Translations under genes and position numbers: made by a program
The notes under the pieces: generated by a model
Told to the model about the DNA's origin: nothing
The model's database searches: none
The model's input: only the letters and a program-made list of their open reading frames with translations
DNA from: Bacteroidales bacterium
GTDB lineage: Bacteria > Bacteroidota > Bacteroidia > Bacteroidales > UBA932
Length of the DNA: 12,298 nt
NCBI GenBank assembly: GCA_024401915.1
Contig: JAKSKA010000023.1
Location: 1-12,298, forward strand
Reading direction: 5' to 3'
Shown: positions 7,398-12,298 of the stretch, in pieces
Numbering within the stretch: position 1 is the first letter of the stretch
Layout of the letters: every line of letters starts with the position of its first letter

Positions 7398-8303
7398 CTA
7401 CCGCTCCTTTTCGTCAAAGATACACGGGACTTTCGCGGCTCCACCAGCCGCGCCCGTACATTGTATGCGTGCAAACACCCTGACTGCCAATATGACGAGC
7501 AGGACGCAGGCCGCGAATATGGTGAAATACTGCTGCCTGCTAAGTACGTCCAGCCAGTTGTCGGCGTCCTTCAGCACATCGAAGCGGCCCAGCAGCAGCG
7601 CGAAGCTGTTGTTGGTGAAATGCATCAGCATCGTGAGCCTGAGCGAGCCTGTTTTGTAATAGACGTAGCCGAAGAGGCATCCTATCATAAATGCCGGGAT
7701 AGCCTGCCAGGGGTTGAGGTGGATGATGGCGAAGAACAGGGCGGAAAGGATTATGGCAATCCAGGGTTTCACGCCGTTACCGAGCATTCCCCTGAGTACC
7801 ATACCCCTGCACAGCCATTCCTCGAACAGCGGTGCGAATATGCTGACCATCAGGAAGTTGATCCAGAAATTGCCCTGTGTGAGACCTTCCAGCATCTCCT
7901 TCAGCCAGGCCGGCATCTCGGGCAGCAGCATAGAGAGCGCGTCACCGCAGAACGCTGCGGCAAGCGTCGCCACCATTGCCGTCAGGGCGCAGAGCAGCCC
8001 GCCGGTCTTTCCGAAATTCGAGCTGTCGAGCTTGAGACCGCTGCGGTTCATACTGTTCGTGCGGCTGCTTGCGCTCGCGTACATCATTGCGGGGATGAAG
8101 ATCAGCGGATAGGCGACGAGCGTTCCGTATTCAGCGGCTATCCCGCTGCCGCACAGCAGTGTCACCACGGCAGTGACTATGTTGCCGAGCAGTGCTCCCG
8201 CTATGAACAGCGCCGTCAGTATCGCAAGCTCGGCGCCGTTGGGGACGAAGAAGGTGTAAAGCCCGAAGAACCGGAAGTTCCCCGGGCGTCTGCGTGCACT
8301 CAT
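7398..8303 (-). CDS. CPBP-family intramembrane glutamic endopeptidase (CAAX protease/Abi)
   Basis: A 301-residue polytopic inner-membrane protein. The family's catalytic motifs are all present: FEEWLCRG with Glu161-Glu162 and Arg166, FFAIIHLNPWQ with His195, and HFTNNS with His228 and Asn232. These match the EExxxR / FxxxH / HxxxN pattern of CPBP (Rce1-like) proteases, so it is probably active. About seven or eight hydrophobic segments are visible, from residue 11 to 279. The ATG at 8303 overlaps the last base of the upstream TAA (TAATG), and its own stop abuts the porin ATG, so it sits tightly inside the cluster. The frame stays open farther upstream, but that extension overlaps the nucleotidyltransferase and is Arg-rich shadow sequence. 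In bacteria these proteases serve in peptide maturation or bacteriocin immunity; the substrate here is unknown. Confidence 0.9.
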   Translation of the reverse strand: MSARRRPGNFRFFGLYTFFVPNGAELAILTALFIAGALLGNIVTAVVTLLCGSGIAAEYGTLVAYPLIFIPAMMYASASSRTNSMNRSGLKLDSSNFGKTGGLLCALTAMVATLAAAFCGDALSMLLPEMPAWLKEMLEGLTQGNFWINFLMVSIFAPLFEEWLCRGMVLRGMLGNGVKPWIAIILSALFFAIIHLNPWQAIPAFMIGCLFGYVYYKTGSLRLTMLMHFTNNSFALLLGRFDVLKDADNWLDVLSRQQYFTIFAACVLLVILAVRVFARIQCTGAAGGAAKVPCIFDEKER

Positions 8304-9235
8304 TACCGGTAGAGAGGGGAAGGATAAACGCCTTCGCTGACGAGTTCCGCGAATTTTGCGACCACTGCGGGACGGTCCTCCTTGTAGGTGACGCCGAACC
8401 AGTGGGACGGGGTGGAAAGCACGTCGGTGCTTGCGCTCTTGTCCTTTATCATACAGTCGATGGCGTAGGGGATGTAGTATTCCTTCTTGAGCTCTCCCTC
8501 GTACTGCTTGAGGAAGTCGAGGAAGATAGCCTCGCTCTTCGTGAAGTAATCGGGTGTGAAGCACCACATATTCATAGAGCAGAGGTCGTTTCCGTTGATG
8601 ATCACGTGTTCGCCGCTGACGGAGTTGTCTCCGCTGACCTTGCCGTCCTCATCCTTGCCGATGTTGAGGTGCTCGACAACGTCGGTGAGGTGGCCCTGTG
8701 CGTCATAGTGGCAGATTCCGCGGGATACGCGTCCGTTCTCGGAAAGGGTGTGGTCAAGCTCGAAACCGACCACTGCATAGACGTTCTCCGACTTCTCGTG
8801 CTCACGGCACCAGTCAGCTGCAATCCTGAAGGAGTCCTTTCCGTAGTAGTCGTCGCCGTTGATGACGACGAAGGGCTCATTGATGACGTCCTTTGCCATA
8901 AGGACGGCGTGGGCGGTGCCCCAGGGCTTCTGACGCTCGGGGTTGAGGGTGAATCCTGCAGGGATCTTGTCAAGCTCCTGGGTTACGAAAACGAACTCGA
9001 GGGGAGCGCCGTCGACACACTTGACGCCGCTGTATTTTTCCTTTACCGTCTGCTCCATCTGGTCCTTGAAGTATTCGCGGACGATGTAAACCACTTTGCC
9101 GAAACCGGCGTTCACGGCATCGTAGATGGAGTAGTCGATGATAGTCTCACCATTGGGGCCGAGGCCGTCCATCTGCTTCAGTCCACCATAACGGCTGCCC
9201 ATTCCGGCAGCAAGAACAAGTAACGTAGGTTTCAT
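8303..9235 (-). CDS. Sugar-phosphate nucleotidyltransferase (NTP_transferase family)
   Basis: A 310-residue cytoplasmic enzyme expected to join a nucleotide to a sugar phosphate or similar. The N-terminal nucleotide-binding loop reads LAAGMGSRYGGLKQ (about 8-21), a variant of the GxGxR...K signature. The metal-binding region is INGDDYYG (about 125-132), and PWGTAHAVLMAK (104-115) is the substrate-loop motif seen in such enzymes. The variant GMGSRYGGLKQ differs from classical RmlA/GalU enzymes and marks a distinct subgroup common in gut anaerobes, so I give no symbol or exact sugar. It is the first gene of the minus-strand cluster, has a candidate -7 element about 31-38 bases upstream, and is divergent from the DivIC-like gene. 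Its TAA overlaps the CPBP ATG by one base. Confidence 0.88.
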   Translation of the reverse strand: MKPTLLVLAAGMGSRYGGLKQMDGLGPNGETIIDYSIYDAVNAGFGKVVYIVREYFKDQMEQTVKEKYSGVKCVDGAPLEFVFVTQELDKIPAGFTLNPERQKPWGTAHAVLMAKDVINEPFVVINGDDYYGKDSFRIAADWCREHEKSENVYAVVGFELDHTLSENGRVSRGICHYDAQGHLTDVVEHLNIGKDEDGKVSGDNSVSGEHVIINGNDLCSMNMWCFTPDYFTKSEAIFLDFLKQYEGELKKEYYIPYAIDCMIKDKSASTDVLSTPSHWFGVTYKEDRPAVVAKFAELVSEGVYPSPLYR

Positions 9236-9265
9236 ATTGTTGTTGTTAAGTATTTCCTAATCTTG

Positions 9266-9273
9266 CAAATTTA
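9266..9273 (-). promoter_or_regulatory. Candidate -7 promoter element for the five-gene envelope cluster
   Basis: The minus strand of 9273-9266 reads TAAATTTG, an exact TAnnTTTG match, 30 nt before the ATG at 9235. That leaves a leader of about 25 nt. The usual -33 TTG at about 20 nt is not seen; a TTTG lies 12 nt upstream (9289-9286), as in the SRPBCC promoter. Confidence 0.5.
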
Positions 9274-9275
9274 GT

Positions 9276-9283
9276 TATTTTTG
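9276..9283 (+). promoter_or_regulatory. Candidate -7 promoter element for the divIC-tmk-doxX unit
   Basis: TATTTTTG on the plus strand is an exact TAnnTTTG match, 13 nt before the ATG at 9297. This implies a short leader of under ten bases. It sits two bases from the opposing -7 element at 9266-9273, so polymerase could probably occupy only one of the two at a time. No convincing -33 box is seen. Confidence 0.45.
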
Positions 9284-9296
9284 CACAAACAGAAAA

Positions 9297-9587
9297 ATGG
9301 CAAAGAAGAAAAAGACACCCAAACCCTTCCTGAGGTTCGTCATAATCGCGACGGCCCTTGCGGTGGCATTCCTGTTCGTCAAGCGCGACAACATCTTCCG
9401 CTGGCTTCAGGCCGGCTTCACCATACGCCGTCAGCAGAAGCAGATAGAATTCTATCAGGAGGACAACGAAAGGCTGGACAGACAGATACGTATGATGTCC
9501 ACCAACAGGGACACCCTTGAGAAATTCGCCCGCGAGCAGTTCAATTTCGCAAGCCCGGGGGATGATGTCTATGTCATTGAAAAGTGA
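9297..9587 (+). CDS. DivIC/FtsB-like septum formation initiator protein
   Basis: A 96-residue single-pass membrane protein with the layout of the DivIC/FtsB family of divisome proteins. It has a short basic cytoplasmic start (MAKKKKTPKP), one membrane helix at about 11-27 (FLRFVIIATALAVAFLF), and a periplasmic coiled coil at about 42-72 (RRQQKQIEFYQEDNERLDRQIRM). The conserved C-terminal segment TLEKFAREQFNFASPGDDVYVIE follows. Relatives bridge FtsL and FtsQ and help recruit and activate septal peptidoglycan synthesis. Length and layout are normal for the family. It is the first gene of the plus-strand unit, with six bases before tmk. DivIC versus FtsB naming cannot be settled from sequence alone, so no symbol is given. 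Confidence 0.88.
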   Translation: MAKKKKTPKPFLRFVIIATALAVAFLFVKRDNIFRWLQAGFTIRRQQKQIEFYQEDNERLDRQIRMMSTNRDTLEKFAREQFNFASPGDDVYVIEK

Positions 9588-9593
9588 TCCGCT

Positions 9594-10271
9594 ATGTTTG
9601 TAGTTCTCGAAGGTCTCGACGGAGCCGGCAAGTCCACTCAGGTAAAGATGCTCAGGGAGTATCTGGAAGGCTTGTGCCCAGGGCTCGAATATATCCATTT
9701 CCCCAGGTATGATGCCCCGGTGTACGGGGACCTCATAGCGAAGTTCCTCCGCGGTGGCTTCGGCAACATCGATGAGGTCCACCCCCAGCTTGTCGCCCTG
9801 CTTTTTGCAGAGGACAGGCGGGATGCTGCCCCCTATATCCGCAAGGTGCTCGACGGGGGCGGTTCCGTGCTCCTGGACAGGTATGTCTATTCCAACGTCG
9901 CGTACCAGTGCGCCAAGCTCGCGTCGGACGGGGAGGCTGCGGAACTGATGGACTGGATACTCAGGACGGAATACGGCGATTTCGCTCTGCCGCGTCCGGA
10001 CCTGAACATCTTCCTCAATGTCCCGATGTCCTTCATCGAATCAAGCCTCAGGAACGGACGCGAAGGCTCCGACAGGGATTATCTCAGGGGTGCTGCCGAT
10101 ATTCACGAGGCCGATATCCGTTTCCAGAAAAGGGTCCGCGACCTGTATCTGAAGCTTGCGGAGAAGGACCCTGCGCTCAAAGTCGTGGACTGTTCCGACG
10201 AAAACGGGAATATGCTTCCTCCCGAAGCGATATTCTCCAGGATAAAGACTGTTTGCGATGAGAATCGTTAG
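9594..10271 (+). CDS. tmk: Thymidylate (dTMP) kinase
   Basis: A 225-residue kinase that phosphorylates dTMP to dTDP in dTTP synthesis. The P-loop is GLDGAGKST (7-15). The dTMP-binding FPRY element is at about 36-39. The family signature DRYVYSNVAYQ is at 95-105, and a LID-like stretch rich in Arg (RNGREGSDRDYLRG) is at about 158-171. The FPRYDAPVYGDLIAKFLRGGFG segment matches the longer TMP-kinase subgroup found in Bacteroidetes. It starts at ATG 9594, six bases after the DivIC-like stop, and its 3' end overlaps the DoxX-like start by 14 nt, so co-transcription of the three genes is likely. Confidence 0.95.
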   Translation: MFVVLEGLDGAGKSTQVKMLREYLEGLCPGLEYIHFPRYDAPVYGDLIAKFLRGGFGNIDEVHPQLVALLFAEDRRDAAPYIRKVLDGGGSVLLDRYVYSNVAYQCAKLASDGEAAELMDWILRTEYGDFALPRPDLNIFLNVPMSFIESSLRNGREGSDRDYLRGAADIHEADIRFQKRVRDLYLKLAEKDPALKVVDCSDENGNMLPPEAIFSRIKTVCDENR

Positions 10272-11337
10272 GCGCATCACGGCCGTCATCCTCGGCTTTG
10301 TCTTCTTCTTCGCCGGTTTCCTGAAACTGATGGACCCGGTGGGGGCTGCCCTCGTCGTCGAGAGCTGGTTCTCGTTCCTCGGTATGTCTTTCCTTGCTCC
10401 TGCATCCTCCGTCTTCGGGGTCGCCGCGGCCTTGCTTGAGACCGTCTGCGGCGCTGCGCTCATCAGCGGCGTCTGGCGCCGTCTGACCGCTGCCGTTTCG
10501 GGCGTGATGCTGGCGTTCTTCACCTTGCTCACACTTGCCGCCCTCATCTTCAATCCGGTTATGGACTGCGGCTGCTTCGGCGAGGCCGTCCATCTTACGC
10601 ACGGGCAGAGCTTCGTGAAAAACCTGATCCTGGACGGTCTATGGGCGCTTGCATTCCTTCCGCTCTCGTCGCTGGACGAGCCGGTGCGCAAGATAAAGTA
10701 CGTGAGCTTCGGCATATCTTCCGTATCGCTGGTGCTCTTTACCGTATATTCCCTCCTCAGCGTTCCCGCCCTGGATTTCACTCCTTATGCTCCGGGAGTG
10801 GAGCTGATGGACCAGATGGATTTCGTGTCTGACAGTTCGGCGCCCCTGCTCGCGTTCTCGGACGTGGACGGCGAATATTGCGACTCGCTGGCGCTTGACG
10901 GCCGCGTGGCCATAGTGTCGCTGTACAAGCCTTCGGCTTTCGATGCCGCGGATGCACAGAGGATAGCTGATTTCTGGACGGCCGCGGGGCAGTCAGGGGT
11001 GAAGCCGCTGCTGCTGGTGGCCGGAACGGTGGAGGACCTCGACGGGAAGATTGCCGACCCGAGGGTGCTGTCCAGCCTTTATTTCGCTGACAGACGCACG
11101 CTTATGGCACTTAACCGCTCGAATGGCGGCGCCACCCTGGTCTATGACGGGCAGATAATCGCCAAGTGGCCGGCCCGGGCGCTCCCGGGAAGCCGTGTTA
11201 GGTCGAAAGGGGACACTGCGCTCTCCGAACTGTCCGGAATGGGAGCAGCGGAGGCCATAGTGGAATGCAACAGCGCGCCGAGACTCAAGCTCCAGGGCTT
11301 CCTGCTGTACGTCTTTGCAGTCCTTCTGCTGCTATAG
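10258..11337 (+). CDS. DoxX/MauE-like membrane protein with C-terminal thioredoxin-like domain (BT_3928-like)
   Basis: A 359-residue inner-membrane protein. Four helices of a DoxX/MauE-type domain occupy about 4-137, including the conserved FFAGFLKLMDP start and the DCGCFGEAVHLTHGQSFVKNLIL motif (103-125), whose two cysteines (104, 106) are typical of this family. A fifth helix lies near 149-170, and a final one is at the very C-terminus (about 344-359). Between them (about 185-335) is a soluble thioredoxin-fold-like region with GRVAIVSLYKPSAF and GATLVYDGQIIAKW strands. It lacks a CxxC pair, so it is probably not a classical redox domain. The architecture resembles a Bacteroides family I recall as BT_3928. 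The 14-nt overlap with tmk suggests coupled translation. The role is unknown; a quinone- or thiol-linked redox or assembly function is inference. Confidence 0.75.
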   Translation: MRIVRRITAVILGFVFFFAGFLKLMDPVGAALVVESWFSFLGMSFLAPASSVFGVAAALLETVCGAALISGVWRRLTAAVSGVMLAFFTLLTLAALIFNPVMDCGCFGEAVHLTHGQSFVKNLILDGLWALAFLPLSSLDEPVRKIKYVSFGISSVSLVLFTVYSLLSVPALDFTPYAPGVELMDQMDFVSDSSAPLLAFSDVDGEYCDSLALDGRVAIVSLYKPSAFDAADAQRIADFWTAAGQSGVKPLLLVAGTVEDLDGKIADPRVLSSLYFADRRTLMALNRSNGGATLVYDGQIIAKWPARALPGSRVRSKGDTALSELSGMGAAEAIVECNSAPRLKLQGFLLYVFAVLLLL

Positions 11338-11342
11338 ACCGA

Positions 11343-12134
11343 CTATCTGAAAAACAAGGTTATCGCCACTGCCGCCACGACCATCCCGGCAACCTGAATC
11401 CATTTCAGCCTCTCCTTGAAGAAGATGACGCCAAGCAGCGACGCCACCAGGACTATGCCGATGTTGTAGAGCGGGTAGAACACTGATGTGGACATGAATC
11501 CGAGAGCCCTCAGCAGGGAGGACGTACATCCGGTGTTGATAAGTCCGAGCACGATTCCGCTGCCCACGGCGTTCCATCTGATTCCCTTCTTCAGCGAGCC
11601 TGTGACGGCGCACCAGATAAGGGAGGCGAGCGATGCCGCGAGGAAGATGAAGCCGGTCAGCGCATTGAGCCTGTCCTCGGATGCGCCGTACACCTCCTCC
11701 ACGGAATTCTGGGACACCTTCATGAAGAAGTCCGAGATGCCGTAGGTGAAGAACACGATGACGAGGAAGAGCATTGCGTTGAAGTTGGACTTCCCGGATG
11801 TTCCGTTGCCGGAGGGGAGGATGATCATCACCATTGCGGCCACCACCATCACAACGGGAATCCACGCGGGTGCGCTCTGCCCGAAGAAGATGGCGCTCAG
11901 AATCACGGGAAGTATCAGCGACGCACGTGAAGACACCGTCGTAAGGGCTACGCCGGAGCGTGCCACGCTGGCGTCCATGACCGCGAATCCCGCCAGGAAC
12001 ATCACGCCCTGGATGGCGGCGCAGACAAGGGACTTGCCCGGCAGCGAATATGCCGCCAGCGTGCTGTCCCCGAATGCGGTCCCGGTCAGGATGGGGATCC
12101 ACGTCACCGCAGCCCCGACGATGTAGTTGAACAT
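11343..12134 (-). pseudogene. EamA-family (DMT superfamily) transporter, 5'-truncated
   Basis: The 263-residue frame from the first available ATG (12134) shows about nine hydrophobic segments of an EamA/DMT metabolite exporter. They include the second EamA repeat ending in VFYPLYNIGIVLVASLLGVIFFKERLKWIQVAGMVVAAVAITLFF, the typical family C-terminus. Full proteins have ten helices and about 290-300 residues, so the first helix is missing. In-frame homology seems to continue upstream of the ATG as SKICQQKNIDSAQTI to about 12179, then meets a TAA at 12185-12183 with no start codon. The gene is therefore broken at its 5' end by the junction at about 12175-12182. It is convergent with the DoxX-like gene, with five bases between stops. 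It may still be expressed from 12134, but loss of helix 1 should disturb topology. Confidence 0.75.
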
Positions 12135-12171
12135 TATGGTCTGGGCACTGTCTATGTTCTTCTGCTGGCAT

Positions 12172-12297
12172 ATCTTGGAACATTACAGCAAAATTATCAT
12201 TATCACAACGCGCGCTGTAATATATCCAATCTTGCTTTGATAAATGAGTTGCTATTCTCTTCAGGACATTATTGGCAATGCTAGGCCCATATACCAT
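12172..12297 (-). pseudogene. AT-rich fragment resembling a degenerate GGDEF domain (partial, runs off the edge)
   Basis: On the minus strand the frame from the window edge reads a stretch containing NNVLKRIATHL followed by SARCDNDNFAVMFQD. This has the spacing and hydrophobic pattern of a GGDEF (diguanylate-cyclase-like) domain, where 'xxLxxIAxxL ... ARxGGDEFAVxL' surrounds the active site. The GGDEF signature is replaced by DNDNF, so it would be catalytically inactive. After FQD the same frame continues only as an out-of-frame shadow of the EamA gene. The fragment is much richer in A/T than the rest of the window, and diguanylate-cyclase-type domains are uncommon in Bacteroidales, so foreign origin or an assembly chimera is likely. 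The identification rests on about 40 residues and is tentative. Confidence 0.4.
12182..12221. repeat. 8-bp inverted repeat near the EamA/GGDEF-like junction
   Basis: ATTACAGC (12182-12189) and GCTGTAAT (12214-12221) are perfect reverse complements separated by 24 nt. The first arm begins at the point where EamA similarity ends (about 12179). It lies in an open frame, so it may be coincidental. Confidence 0.3.
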
Positions 12298-12298
12298 A

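Noticed and set aside
7461..8312. Plus-strand open frame (283 codons) opposite the CPBP protease
   Set aside because: It is a shadow of a membrane-protein gene in a GC-rich genome. The Glu/His/Gln-rich translation has no domain, and the opposite strand has all CPBP motifs.
8304..8567. Upstream extension of the CPBP frame by 88 codons
   Set aside because: It overlaps the coding end of the nucleotidyltransferase and is an Arg-rich shadow. The TAATG overlap start at 8303 fits the cluster.
8294..9223. Long plus-strand open frame (309 codons) opposite the nucleotidyltransferase
   Set aside because: It is antisense to a gene with clear catalytic motifs, is Val/Asp-rich as expected from reversed GC-rich codons, and has no recognisable domain.
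11332..12171. Continuation of the right-edge minus-strand frame across the EamA gene
   Set aside because: Past about 12172 the translation is Arg/His-rich out-of-frame sequence of EamA. The EamA frame carries the hydrophobic helices.

Overview
The window looks like the chromosome of a GC-rich member of the Bacteroidales (perhaps an Alistipes-like or related gut lineage). The reasons are the gene families (Bacteroidetes 'putative porin', MltF-like transglycosylase, DivIC/FtsB-like protein, DoxX protein with a thioredoxin-like tail), start regions without Shine-Dalgarno sequences, and several matches to the Bacteroidetes -7 promoter element TAnnTTTG. The genus is inference. The two extreme ends (about 1-240 and 12180-12298) are visibly AT-rich compared with the GC-rich interior and look foreign.

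Layout, left to right. (1) 1-158: 3' end of a probable IS4-type transposase, followed by a short inverted repeat. (2) 249-1827, minus strand: a two-gene unit of a small SRPBCC-like protein and an RsmB/NOP-family RNA m5C methyltransferase, overlapping by 8 nt. (3) 1872-2483, plus: a NUDIX hydrolase, divergent from the previous unit. (4) 2488-9235, minus: a compact five-gene cluster read as sugar-phosphate nucleotidyltransferase, CPBP intramembrane protease, large outer-membrane putative porin, MltF-like lytic transglycosylase, FtsX/LolCE-type permease. The first four are joined by 1-nt, 0-nt and 4-nt junctions; the permease follows after 21 nt. (5) 9297-11337, plus: DivIC/FtsB-like divisome protein, thymidylate kinase, and a DoxX/MauE-like membrane protein with a redox-inactive-looking thioredoxin-like domain. 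(6) 11343-12134, minus: an EamA-family transporter that has lost its first membrane helix. It is joined out of frame to an AT-rich fragment resembling a degenerate GGDEF domain that runs off the window.

Functionally the core is housekeeping and envelope biology. The minus-strand cluster puts precursor activation, membrane proteolysis, an outer-membrane barrel, peptidoglycan cleavage and a membrane permease under probable common expression. The plus-strand unit combines cell division and dTTP supply. I see no rRNA, tRNA, CRISPR array, riboswitch or complete mobile element. No intergenic stretch exceeds about 90 bases, apart from the low-confidence right edge.

I do not see a clear new defence or mobile system. 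The points most worth a second look are the chimeric right edge (12134-12298), the glycine-rich tail on the porin coupled by ATGA to a transglycosylase, the overlapping divergent promoters, and the DoxX-thioredoxin fusion overlapping tmk.
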